Part shown: positions 8,862-17,222 of the stretch, in pieces
Layout: every line of letters begins with the position of its first letter
Position numbering within the stretch: position 1 is the stretch's first letter
NCBI GenBank assembly: GCA_964510225.1
Contig: CAZEAN010000070.1
Span: 1 to 31,704, forward strand
Direction of reading: 5' to 3'
Length of the DNA stretch: 31,704 bases
From: CAZEAN01 sp964510225
GTDB taxonomy: Bacteria; Planctomycetota; Planctomycetia; Isosphaerales; Isosphaeraceae
Made by a program: the position numbers and the translations under genes
The notes under the pieces: generated by a model
Databases searched by the model: none
Seen by the model: the letters and a program-made list of their open reading frames with translations, nothing else
What the model was told of the DNA's origin: nothing

Positions 8862-9854
8862 TCAGACTTCATCGAGATCATCCAATTGCTCCTCTGATTC
8901 ATCGCTCCCCATCGCACTTTGAAGTACAATCAAGAAGAGCTGAGCATTTGACATATTGGAATAATCAACAGAAAAAACGCCAGTGCTTTTAAAAATTCCT
9001 TCTTGAGCATCGATTCTCTTAAATTTAAGCGTACTTCCGTGAACTGCCACTTCACCGAGTTCCTCCGCTTCGATCCGCTCTTCTCTACCTCGGAGGTTAA
9101 GCTCGATGAACTCACGACCAACTGAAACCGAGTCTTTGCTCCCTACACGGAACTCGACCTTGTCCCAATTGTTCAGTTTCTCGACCGCTTGTTGTAATCG
9201 GTAGAGTGTCCAAACACGTTCTGCCAACGTCGCAAAGTGATAAGGGTCTTTCGGCTTCGGCGGCTTATTCTCACCGCGGTAAGTTCCCTTGAGTTGGAAT
9301 CGCTTCTTCCGATTCTGATCAGTCCATGTGTAATTGTACACAGTACCGGTGTAGATACCGTTGTAGTACTGTCGGGTTTCGGTCGTTCGTAGCTCTTCCG
9401 CCTCATCAAAGGGGAAGATCTCTGACTTGGTAATCTGGTGACGGCCCCCATTGCTGACGAACTGAGCAACTCCCAACTTGCCAACATAACTACATGTATG
9501 ACGCGAACGAGTTGCAAACCAGGTAATCAAGGCCGGAATGCCAAATGCAATGATCCAAAGTAACGGAAAGTCAGGAGCAAATACGGAACAGATAACCCCA
9601 GGAACTGAACCAATCAAGCTCGCCAAGAGGACCCGAGAAAAGAAACCTTTGGGCTTCGTATTCAGCGGCATACTCGACGCAGCCGTGACAACCTCCCCGA
9701 TCTCAGGAGGTGGCGGAGCAAAGTAGTCGCGTCCTGGAAAGAGTGGGGCACCTGAGTGGTTCATGACCGACTCAGGTGGCTTCCATCCTTGCTCCTGTTC
9801 ATCAAACGCAAACGATTCGGTCTCGGCATCAGGAGGGAACACGTCGTTTGACAT
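8862..9854 (-). CDS. two-helix membrane protein of unknown function
   Basis: The protein has 330 residues. The acidic, proline-containing N-terminus is cytoplasmic or disordered. Two adjacent membrane helices lie at about 74-112, followed by a soluble domain with RQYYNGIYTGTVYNYTW, DPYHFATLAERVWTLYR and an acidic tail. I do not recognise the family; the compact helix pair followed by a beta-rich domain resembles PH-like membrane proteins. The ATG at 9854 is preceded by GAGGA at good spacing and is preferred over the GTG one codon upstream. The gene has no operon partner and ends stop-to-stop with the ABC-2 permease gene. Confidence 0.6.
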   Translation of the reverse strand: MSNDVFPPDAETESFAFDEQEQGWKPPESVMNHSGAPLFPGRDYFAPPPPEIGEVVTAASSMPLNTKPKGFFSRVLLASLIGSVPGVICSVFAPDFPLLWIIAFGIPALITWFATRSRHTCSYVGKLGVAQFVSNGGRHQITKSEIFPFDEAEELRTTETRQYYNGIYTGTVYNYTWTDQNRKKRFQLKGTYRGENKPPKPKDPYHFATLAERVWTLYRLQQAVEKLNNWDKVEFRVGSKDSVSVGREFIELNLRGREERIEAEELGEVAVHGSTLKFKRIDAQEGIFKSTGVFSVDYSNMSNAQLFLIVLQSAMGSDESEEQLDDLDEV

Positions 9855-9961
9855 CACTGATCCTCAGAGTGGGGTTGAGGCTGTGCTGTTGGGAAAAGAA
9901 ATGAACAACACTAACAGGTGGAGCGGTCATTCCGTTCAAATCAACTTTGGACCTAGTCATC

Positions 9962-10477
9962 CTACTCACTAGGTGAAGGTGTTCTCTTACCGGACCAGAA
10001 CGCCGTTGCAGTCTGGCCGAAGTTCTCTTCCAGAGTGATACTCATCGTCTCTGGTAACGGTACCTTTTGTCCAGAAATCGCGTCACGCAGTCGAGCGCCG
10101 AGGTATTTCGCAATCAATTCGGTGGTGGTGTTATCAACGGGTAGCAAGACACATTCATCGTTCGGAAAACTCCAGTGCCGATCGTTGAACCGTGCCACGA
10201 GGTTTGGCCCGTCAGGCTCCACGCTAATCAACCGGCTCTCCGTCGGGAGCAGCATCCGGTGATCTAATTCCCGAACGATCGACTTCATCAAATCACGGAG
10301 CATGATAAAGTCAAATACATAGGAATTTTCATCAAGAGGCCCGGAGACATCGACCGCAACACGCCAGTTATGACCGTGAATGGATTCGCAGCGATCACCA
10401 TCAAACGTAATAAAATGCCCAGCGCTAAAAACAAGCTCATCTTTAGTGACTCTGACCGTGTAGTGATTCGATTCCAT
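9962..10477 (-). CDS. 6-pyruvoyl-tetrahydropterin synthase/QueD family protein
   Basis: The protein has 171 residues. Zinc ligands are visible at His21 (FSAGH) and in the CxxxHGH motif (Cys30, His34, His36). The C-terminal SITLEENFGQTA carries the conserved Glu that binds the pterin ring. Family members act on 7,8-dihydroneopterin triphosphate. Being the last gene of the H4MPT-linked C1 operon, it more likely serves tetrahydromethanopterin synthesis, or an unidentified pterin step, than queuosine synthesis. An insert at about 95-118 (RHWSFPNDECVLLP) is longer than in QueD and resembles the archaeal/planctomycete-type members. The family is clear; the pathway is inferred from context. Confidence 0.82.
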   Translation of the reverse strand: MESNHYTVRVTKDELVFSAGHFITFDGDRCESIHGHNWRVAVDVSGPLDENSYVFDFIMLRDLMKSIVRELDHRMLLPTESRLISVEPDGPNLVARFNDRHWSFPNDECVLLPVDNTTTELIAKYLGARLRDAISGQKVPLPETMSITLEENFGQTATAFWSGKRTPSPSE

Positions 10478-10494
10478 AACTGTTGATTAACCGC

Positions 10495-11427
10495 TCAGGA
10501 CGTATAAGGTTGGATTGCGTCACCAGCGTCCCACCGATGGTTCCGGAGGTGCTGACAAGGGTCGATTGTGCCGTCGACTAAGGCTACATACAAGGTTGCG
10601 GCGATCAGATCAGCGGTGGCACCGGGATTCCGCCGATGCCCGTCGCTCCGGAGCCAACGATCGAGATCGGCGAGTGCTAGCGATGATCCCGGACGACCCG
10701 GCCAACCTGCTTGAAGGACGGCCTTGGCGCGTGCAGACGATTCGAGTGCAACCGCTTCTCCACACTTCCGGATGATGAGCGTGTCCGGTAACTCTGCCAT
10801 CAAGGCGAGGTGAGTTTCGACAATCGCCGTTTCTAACGGAGCAGCACGTTCAAGCGCAGCTTGAAGTCGAGGCCTTGCAAATTCAAAGATGTCTGCATAA
10901 TTTGTAGCATATTGACGCGCGATCGCATCTCGATCTGCTGCGAGCTGCATCGCTTCCAGCAAGGTGATGTTCGGGATCTCACCGGTACTAGCGTCATGAT
11001 CCGGGACCTGTCCAAGCCCTCCAGGACCCGCAAGCTGGATCGCCCGATAGGCATCAGCTGCGTCCTCGACCGTTAATTGCTTGAGCGTCTGACCGAGAAA
11101 TGTCTCGAACGATACCCCAGGTTGGTTTGTCGACGCTACCAACGGCGTCAGTAATAAGATCATCCCTAAATTCACGTTGTGGCCTATCTGTCGATCGGTC
11201 GCCTCAACCGTTCTGAGGATTGTCTTACCCACGCCTTGATCTCGAATGGATTCCGAACCCAAGTGCTGATCAATGATCATTGCACTGATCACAAAGTCAA
11301 GGAAATGAGCATTCTCAAAACGTTTCCCCGGATGGACGTTCCCTGGCTTGCGGGCAGTCGCTTCCAAGAGACAAGCGAGGAAGATTCTTGAGGGCTGATC
11401 GGTCGAAGGAAACCAAGAAGTTCTCAT
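10495..11427 (-). CDS. CitG-like protein (triphosphoribosyl-dephospho-CoA synthase family) of the C1 cluster
   Basis: The helical protein of 310 residues has the family motif ARKPGNVHPGKRFENAHFLD near 25-44 and many Ala/Leu-rich helices after it. The founding member, CitG, makes the prosthetic-group precursor of citrate lyase. Members in H4MPT-containing bacteria lie among C1 genes and are thought to serve synthesis of H4MPT or methanofuran cofactors; no citrate lyase genes are present here. The ATG overlaps the stop of the ATP-grasp gene by four bases (ATGA), so the two are translationally coupled. Family assignment is firm, the exact reaction is not. Confidence 0.82.
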   Translation of the reverse strand: MRTSWFPSTDQPSRIFLACLLEATARKPGNVHPGKRFENAHFLDFVISAMIIDQHLGSESIRDQGVGKTILRTVEATDRQIGHNVNLGMILLLTPLVASTNQPGVSFETFLGQTLKQLTVEDAADAYRAIQLAGPGGLGQVPDHDASTGEIPNITLLEAMQLAADRDAIARQYATNYADIFEFARPRLQAALERAAPLETAIVETHLALMAELPDTLIIRKCGEAVALESSARAKAVLQAGWPGRPGSSLALADLDRWLRSDGHRRNPGATADLIAATLYVALVDGTIDPCQHLRNHRWDAGDAIQPYTS

Positions 11428-12317
11428 AACTTCATAGACCTTAATTGATCAAGAATCATGAGAGCAATGTCGACCTTGGTGACTTCAGCGAGTGCCCTCC
11501 ACCCAGGTGCGGCGTTGACTTCAAGAATCACAAATCCACCAGTCCGACGATCGAGTGCCAAGTCAACTCCGGCAATCAATGCTCCGACCGCCTTGGTCGC
11601 GGCAACTGCCAATCGACTTGCTTCCTCAGAGGGGAGAATTGCCTCCGCGTTCCCGCCCCGAGCGATATTGGTCCGCCAATCCCCTTCCGGTGCCTCACGG
11701 CGGATCGCGCCGACCACTTGATCACCAATCACAAAAAGGCGGAGGTCATGACCATCATGGTCGATCATTTCTTGGAGATACAAAACTGCATTCAAACGTT
11801 CAATCGTCCAAAAGGCACGAAAGGCGAGATCAGGGTCAGAGACCTGGATCAAGCCGCGTCCCTCTGAACCAAAGAGCGGTTTGATTGCGAGATTCCGACC
11901 TAACGCCTCAAACGAGTTCAATGCCCGCTCCGCCGATTCGGTAACCGACGTCAACGGGACAGGAAGGCCAGCAGCATCGAGTATCGCCAACGCCAGGTAC
12001 TTGTCCACGGCGGCTTCGATGGCCCGAGGTGGGTTTAGGACCGGAACTTCATCCGCTTCAAGCCGCTGTAGCACATCCATCCGGAAAACGACCTGCTCCA
12101 GAGTCCCGGGGGGCATCATCCGGACTAGGAGACCATCTGCATCATTGAGGATGGTCGTCCCAGCTCGAAATCGAGTCTTCGTGCCACCGCCGAGAATGAC
12201 CTCAAGCGATCGAAATGATTCCGCAACAAGTTCACAGTCCAAATGAGCACTTGCACGGCAGAGATCTTGATAATGCCAGCCCGAACTAGAGCCGAGCACC
12301 ACGTATCTGAGCGGCAT
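11424..12317 (-). CDS. RimK/MptN-like ATP-grasp ligase
   Basis: The protein of 297 residues has the ATP-grasp layout: an N-terminal domain, then a central lobe with the nucleotide loop AIKPLFGSEGRG at 144-155, and the metal-binding EVNAAPGW at 266-273. RimK-family enzymes add glutamate to a carboxylate. The archaeal member MptN adds glutamate to tetrahydromethanopterin (giving tetrahydrosarcinapterin), and homologues occur in bacterial H4MPT clusters. Lying between mch and the CitG-like gene, this one probably acts on H4MPT or methanofuran side chains. The start ATG is preceded by GAGA. The exact substrate is inference. Confidence 0.8.
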   Translation of the reverse strand: MPLRYVVLGSSSGWHYQDLCRASAHLDCELVAESFRSLEVILGGGTKTRFRAGTTILNDADGLLVRMMPPGTLEQVVFRMDVLQRLEADEVPVLNPPRAIEAAVDKYLALAILDAAGLPVPLTSVTESAERALNSFEALGRNLAIKPLFGSEGRGLIQVSDPDLAFRAFWTIERLNAVLYLQEMIDHDGHDLRLFVIGDQVVGAIRREAPEGDWRTNIARGGNAEAILPSEEASRLAVAATKAVGALIAGVDLALDRRTGGFVILEVNAAPGWRALAEVTKVDIALMILDQLRSMKL

Positions 12318-12344
12318 TAGCGGATCTCGTTTAAATTACATAAC

Positions 12345-13316
12345 TCAAGAATGCACAATTCCGAACGACTGTTTGAGAACATCGGGCGCACAGTGCCCAA
12401 ATGCAAAGCTCTTACCGGTATCGACGTTGCGGAACGTGATCTCCGCGGGACTGAAGAGGTGAGGGTCGACGGCATAGAAATCATAATTGTGGCTTGCGAA
12501 GATCTCCCCAAAGGGTCGTCCGTGTGCCTCCGAAGCACCTGACGGAACTTTAGGACCGAGTTCACGGAGACTCTCGTCGTCTCCTGTTACCTCAAGGACT
12601 ACCCGGCCTCCATAGAGAATTGCGTCATTGGTCCGTCCGATCGCGCTCAGGTCATCCGCGGCGATCGGTGGAAGCGGGGCAATCCCGTAGGCTGTCTGAA
12701 TTCGAGTCAGATCGAACTGAAGCTCGGCGAGCTTGTGAAGTGCTGTTTCTGCGGACCGTGCGACCACTTGGATTGAACCCGCGACGCTTGCGGTCGGGGC
12801 AATCAACAACGACACCGCCGATGGTTGAACCGTGCACCCTTCGGCAATCGTCCGGACAATCTCCGGCGTCGGAATCGCCCGTCCTTCAAGAACTCCCACA
12901 ACCCTTGTTGCGTCTTCGCGGTAACCAATGGTGTCGAAGAGTGCTTCGGAACCAGCGGCAGCCCGCATGGGACCCGAGCCCATCGCAAAGAAGTCTCCCT
13001 CGGACAACTGCCAACCTGCATACTGTGAGGCAAGGCATGCCGCGACCGGATGATCCGTAAATACCTGGACCATCGGTGTTGCAGTACCACCGACCTCACC
13101 CGGGGCAATCGTGACCTCGGCAAGTGCAGAGGTAGAGATCCGGGCCAAGTCCAGCCCTGCCCGGATCCCTCCGCTCACATGAACCCCCGCATCAAGCACG
13201 AGACCTCCACCATCGACCTCGATCGTCTCGATCCGTCGTTCAACGGTCTCCCGGAGGAGTTGCTCAAGTAACAGTTGGGCACGGGGATTCAGTAGAATCG
13301 CTTGATATTCTGTCAT
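12345..13316 (-). CDS. mch: methenyltetrahydromethanopterin cyclohydrolase
   Basis: The protein of 323 residues agrees along its length with Mch, including SGGIRAGLDLARI, the GSGPMRA stretch near 114-120, the SLLIAPTASVAGSIQVVARS region, and the C-terminal FGEIFASHNYDFYAVDPHLFSPA. Mch hydrolyses methenyl-H4MPT to formyl-H4MPT, the middle step of formaldehyde oxidation in H4MPT-using bacteria, or of methanogenesis in reverse. It works in the cytoplasm between MtdB and the Fhc complex. It lies in the same transcription unit as fhcC, the gene for a subunit of the next enzyme. Length and motifs are normal. Confidence 0.95.
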   Translation of the reverse strand: MTEYQAILLNPRAQLLLEQLLRETVERRIETIEVDGGGLVLDAGVHVSGGIRAGLDLARISTSALAEVTIAPGEVGGTATPMVQVFTDHPVAACLASQYAGWQLSEGDFFAMGSGPMRAAAGSEALFDTIGYREDATRVVGVLEGRAIPTPEIVRTIAEGCTVQPSAVSLLIAPTASVAGSIQVVARSAETALHKLAELQFDLTRIQTAYGIAPLPPIAADDLSAIGRTNDAILYGGRVVLEVTGDDESLRELGPKVPSGASEAHGRPFGEIFASHNYDFYAVDPHLFSPAEITFRNVDTGKSFAFGHCAPDVLKQSFGIVHS

Positions 13317-13330
13317 GGGTTCGCATTTGA

Positions 13331-14692
13331 TCAGCGTAACGATCGGATTGGTTCTTCCTTGGGGCCGCGATCCAACTCGAGTTGATCACGACAATACGTC
13401 ATCAAGTCACGGACATCAACCGAAGCCCGGTATTGCAGCGAACGATTGAGGAGCCGGATCGCTTCCGACCACTCCTGTTCCTGGGCCACCCGAACGCCCC
13501 GACCTGCGTAGATTTGCGCCAGCATCGGGGCAGCATCATACTGAAGCCGACGATCAAGGCGCTGGATTGGAACTGGATTTCCCCAGTTGGCAATGACATG
13601 CTCCGCAGGCAAGAGGAGGTTGACAGCCACAAGAACTGCCGTCAACAACCGAGCGAACTGCCGACGGTTTTCGCCGAGGAGGCAGAGACCAAGGAGCGCC
13701 GCTGGAACCAACGTTGAGGCTGATCGACTGAGATCTCGGGCGAGTGCTATGTTCAGACCGACTGTCATGATAATCGTCAGCAGCAATGCCAGTGCTGAGA
13801 GCCAGCCAACTTTGCGGATGCTGAGGAGCACCGCAAGCCCCAGCGACACCCAGAGCGATCGGAGCCCCGCCCACTGCCCCCGGAGTAGCTCGCGCCAGTT
13901 TCGATCGGGCACGACATGCTCACGCAAGTGATTCACTGATCCTTCATCCTGCTCCGATAGGATCGCAACGACGCGAAGACCAGCATAAATTATCACCGGG
14001 ATGAGGCATCGAAGCCAATCATTCCGGAGCCGGATTGGGTCTCCGACAGGGCTTCTTCGGAACAGAATCGATCGGACCATCAGACTCAGCGGAACCGCCA
14101 AGATGAAACGCTCATCGATCCAAGGGGCGATTAAGGTCGACACGACCGGCGCGACGCGGGAGGGTGAGAAGCTGAGAATCAGGAGTCCAAGAATGATCCA
14201 GGAATCGCCATAAGAAAGCCAGCCGGTGGAGACAAAGAACCAGGAGGCGGTCGCGATCAGGATCGTCGCCAGACCGCTGAGGAGCCGGTCGCCCGTAATT
14301 CTCCAGGTCACAATCACGAGGTAAACGAGCGTAACGAAGCATCCGACGAACGGATGAAGCAAAAATACAAGGGGTGGCACCTTTAGGAAGTGTCCAATCC
14401 AGGGGAAAAGGATCCGCCAGTTGATGACACGATTCACCTCGTTCGTGATCGTGATCGAAGGGTCCTCGAGTTGCCGGAGGACGTCGATCGCCCGGTTGAC
14501 CTCCGGAGGATTCGCTGTTGAAGGAGGGAGATCGAGCAAGGCCCAAACATGGTAGCGTGGTGCGAAGAGGAGAACCGAAAGCCCAATCGCCAAGAAGGCC
14601 ATCGATGGGGCGAAAAGCCAACCGAGCCTCGGACCCTTCGAAGGATCCGTCGACTGGGTACCAGCAGTCGTGGGCTGACCAGTATTAGTCAC
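13331..14692 (-). CDS. polytopic membrane protein in the C1 operon, unknown function
   Basis: The protein has 453 residues with roughly nine or ten membrane helices between about 24 and 365. A soluble C-terminal part follows (about 385-440, MLAQIYAGRGVRVAQEQEWS and further) that looks like one TPR-type helix pair. I do not recognise the family; the layout resembles planctomycete glycosyltransferase-like or mannosyltransferase-like membrane proteins, but no catalytic motif can be named. The GTG start follows directly on the fhcC stop (TGA then GTG, no spacer), and mch follows 14 bases after its end, so it is embedded in the operon. Its presence between two enzyme genes is unexplained. Confidence 0.65.
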   Translation of the reverse strand: MTNTGQPTTAGTQSTDPSKGPRLGWLFAPSMAFLAIGLSVLLFAPRYHVWALLDLPPSTANPPEVNRAIDVLRQLEDPSITITNEVNRVINWRILFPWIGHFLKVPPLVFLLHPFVGCFVTLVYLVIVTWRITGDRLLSGLATILIATASWFFVSTGWLSYGDSWIILGLLILSFSPSRVAPVVSTLIAPWIDERFILAVPLSLMVRSILFRRSPVGDPIRLRNDWLRCLIPVIIYAGLRVVAILSEQDEGSVNHLREHVVPDRNWRELLRGQWAGLRSLWVSLGLAVLLSIRKVGWLSALALLLTIIMTVGLNIALARDLSRSASTLVPAALLGLCLLGENRRQFARLLTAVLVAVNLLLPAEHVIANWGNPVPIQRLDRRLQYDAAPMLAQIYAGRGVRVAQEQEWSEAIRLLNRSLQYRASVDVRDLMTYCRDQLELDRGPKEEPIRSLR

Positions 14693-15529
14693 TCAAGCGC
14701 CTCCGTCGTCATCGAGTCGCTTGAGAATCTCCCCCTGCCCTGATTCGAGCCGGTCACCGTTGTAGCGGAGCATCGGGATCCCTTCGAGCCCTGCTGGGAC
14801 CGGAAATCCCTTCGCTTGGAGCGTTCGGAGATAAATCGTCAGAAAGGGATAGCGCAAGGGCCTTGTCGGGGTAAAGGTGAGGGATGGCTCGAATGAGGAG
14901 TTAGCCTGGAAGAGGGCGATGGTCCCCCGTTTCATCCCGTGGCCAACCCTCTGCCCGACCGCGCCAAATCCAAAGATGGAACCCGCGATCATCCCTTGGC
15001 CAAGGTCGTCCCCCGCATGCCCCCCGATGGCAATGGAGCCTCGACGGATCGCCAAACCCGCAAAACGACCGACATCTCCCTCCACGAGGATCAAACCACC
15101 GCGCTGGCCCCGCTTACTTCCCGGATAGGCCGCGCCGACGAAGTCACCCGCCGAGCCTCGGATCTGGATCAGGCCGTCGACGAGTTCAGCGCCGACCCAA
15201 GTCGCTGCTGATCCCCTAACTTCAATGGAACCGCCAGTCATCGAAGCACCGAGGTCTGGGCCGACATCTCCCTCCACAAGGATCCGGCCCCCCGTCATCG
15301 AGGCTCCAATCGCTCGGACGGAACCAAGATCCCCCGCCAAGATGAGTTCCGGATCATCACCTCGTTTCTTGATCCGGAAGAGATCTCCAAGCGTTACGGC
15401 CTCTCGACCGATCCGAGCCGGAAGCCGCGTCAGGTCTTCAACAGTTCGACCCGCCAAGAGATCGGGTCTCAAGTAGTCTGACTCGACGGGAAGGTGAGTC
15501 GCGTCGAGCCATTGGAGCGTCACTGACAT
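14693..15529 (-). CDS. fhcC: formylmethanofuran dehydrogenase/formyltransferase-hydrolase subunit C
   Basis: The protein of 278 residues has the right-handed beta-helix of FwdC/FhcC. Glycine-rich repeats are visible from about 60 to 215 (for example GASMTGGRILVEGDVGPDLG, GSAGDFVGAAYPGSKRGQRG and GQGMIAGSIFGFG). In bacteria FhcABCD moves formyl from H4MPT to methanofuran and hydrolyses it to formate. FhcC contacts the catalytic formyltransferase subunits. FhcA, B and D are not encoded in this window, so the complex is split over the chromosome. It is the first gene of the six-gene operon, about 70 bases after the MATE gene. The ribosome binding site is weak. Confidence 0.92.
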   Translation of the reverse strand: MSVTLQWLDATHLPVESDYLRPDLLAGRTVEDLTRLPARIGREAVTLGDLFRIKKRGDDPELILAGDLGSVRAIGASMTGGRILVEGDVGPDLGASMTGGSIEVRGSAATWVGAELVDGLIQIRGSAGDFVGAAYPGSKRGQRGGLILVEGDVGRFAGLAIRRGSIAIGGHAGDDLGQGMIAGSIFGFGAVGQRVGHGMKRGTIALFQANSSFEPSLTFTPTRPLRYPFLTIYLRTLQAKGFPVPAGLEGIPMLRYNGDRLESGQGEILKRLDDDGGA

Positions 15530-15602
15530 CGAAAGGTAACTATGAGGGTTTGGTGTCGTTTTCTGCCGGAACAGACGCGGTTGTCGTCGGGTCGGTCAAG
15601 AC

Positions 15603-17054
15603 TCAGGCGAGCATCGTCTCGGTTGCGATCTTAGCGGATTCCGACGCAGATCGATATTGATTGCCGATCGCAGCGACTTGACGCGACCAGGCAACCAGCA
15701 AGAGCAAGGCGACGATGATCAGGCCAAAGCTAAATCCGACCCAGACACCGATCACCCCAAACCTAAGTTGGAAGCAGAGTAAGGCCCCGACGGGAAGCCC
15801 GATCACCCAGTGTGCACCAAAGTTCGCGATTACGGGCGTCCTCGTATCGCCGAGACCTCGAAGTGCCCCCGTCGCCACTACCTGGATTCCGTCGAAGATC
15901 TGGAAGATGGCAGCGGCATACAGTAACTGTGCCCCAAGATCTAATAATCCCTGATCCTCTGTGAAAGTCGAGAGAAAGAGCCGGGGTGCGAGGACCAACA
16001 AAAGACCTGCCGCCGCCATAAACCCACCGCCGAGGGCGATCGCTGACCACCCAGAGCGTGCGGCACCGTTCGGATCTTTACGGCCGATCGCCTGACCGAC
16101 ACGGACGGCCGCCGCCGAATTGACGCCGAGGGGAACCATGAAGGTCACGCTCGCAATCTGGAGCGCGAGCTGATGCGCTGCGAGTGAGGTGGGGTCGAGC
16201 CGACCGATCAAGACTGTCCCTGTCGCAAAGGCACCCATCTCGAGCAACAATTGAGCAGCGGCAGGAACTCCCAATGCAATGAGGCTCCGAAAGCGTCTGA
16301 GTTCCGGTTTCCAAGAGGCCCAAAGGACGCCTGGCCCCTCCTTGAGATCTTGCCGGACGATCTCGGCAACGAGGACCAACGCCATCCAGCTTCTGGAGAT
16401 TACTGTTGCCCAAGCAGAGCCAGCAACCCCCAGAGCCGGGGCACCAAGGTTCCCGAAGATTAGGATCCAGTTTGCAGCGAGGTTGACCAAATTCGCCGAG
16501 ACCAAGGCGAAGACGATCGCCTTTACCTTGTCCATCGCTTGAAGATAGCGCCGTGTCGCAAAGTAGAGGAGGAGCGAAGGAAGTCCAACCGTAACGACCC
16601 GTAGGTAGGCGATCGCTCCTGGTTGGACCTCCTGGGCAATTCCAAGGTTGTCGATCTGCGTGCTCAAGAGCCAAGGCAAGATCATCAACGGTGGTGAGAG
16701 TCCGAGTGCAAGATAGACCCCATGACGGACCCAGATCCGGCATTGGTCGATCCGACCGGCGCCGAAGGCTTGTGAGATGACAGTATCGAGACCAAGCAAG
16801 AGGCCGAGCCCGATAATCGTACTTCCAAAGAAGAGTGCATGCCCCAACGCCACGGAGCTAATCGCGTTGGCACTGTCCTCCAATCGGCCGACGCAGATTG
16901 TGTCGACCACTCCCATTGCCATCCAACCAAGCTCGGCGAGGACCACCGGCCCGGCAAGGTTTATCATGGGCCGAAATTCACGCTTTAAGGCTCGATGAGC
17001 ACGCTGGAAACGTCTTGAACCGGGCTCTTCTGCTTCCGATTCCTGCCCTTCCAT
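15603..17054 (-). CDS. MATE family multidrug exporter (NorM-like)
   Basis: The integral membrane protein of 483 residues has twelve predicted helices after a charged N-terminal tail of about 30 residues. It shows the MATE pattern of two related halves, with AGPVVLAELGWMAMGVVDTI in helix 1 and the related GVPAAAQLLLEMGAFATGTV after the central loop. MATE proteins export cationic drugs and metabolites using Na+ or H+ gradients; the substrate is unknown. The ATG at 17052-17054 is preferred over the TTG immediately before it, with AGGGA upstream. Its stop is 73 bases before fhcC, so readthrough transcription into the C1 operon is possible. Confidence 0.9.
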   Translation of the reverse strand: MEGQESEAEEPGSRRFQRAHRALKREFRPMINLAGPVVLAELGWMAMGVVDTICVGRLEDSANAISSVALGHALFFGSTIIGLGLLLGLDTVISQAFGAGRIDQCRIWVRHGVYLALGLSPPLMILPWLLSTQIDNLGIAQEVQPGAIAYLRVVTVGLPSLLLYFATRRYLQAMDKVKAIVFALVSANLVNLAANWILIFGNLGAPALGVAGSAWATVISRSWMALVLVAEIVRQDLKEGPGVLWASWKPELRRFRSLIALGVPAAAQLLLEMGAFATGTVLIGRLDPTSLAAHQLALQIASVTFMVPLGVNSAAAVRVGQAIGRKDPNGAARSGWSAIALGGGFMAAAGLLLVLAPRLFLSTFTEDQGLLDLGAQLLYAAAIFQIFDGIQVVATGALRGLGDTRTPVIANFGAHWVIGLPVGALLCFQLRFGVIGVWVGFSFGLIIVALLLLVAWSRQVAAIGNQYRSASESAKIATETMLA

Positions 17055-17222
17055 CAATCAATCCCTGGTCTAAAACCATTAAGGAACAAGAGATATCGCA
17101 ATGCCACTGAAGCAACTTTTCAGGTGTTCACCGCTTCGGAGAGTGTCCGAGGACGACACCCGATTAGCCGTAGAGGTTCACGATCAGACTGGATTGATTG
17201 TAGGTGACTTCGGTCTTGGCGA

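Noticed and set aside
10495..11427. Citrate lyase accessory gene citG
   Set aside because: No citrate lyase genes; all neighbours belong to H4MPT metabolism.
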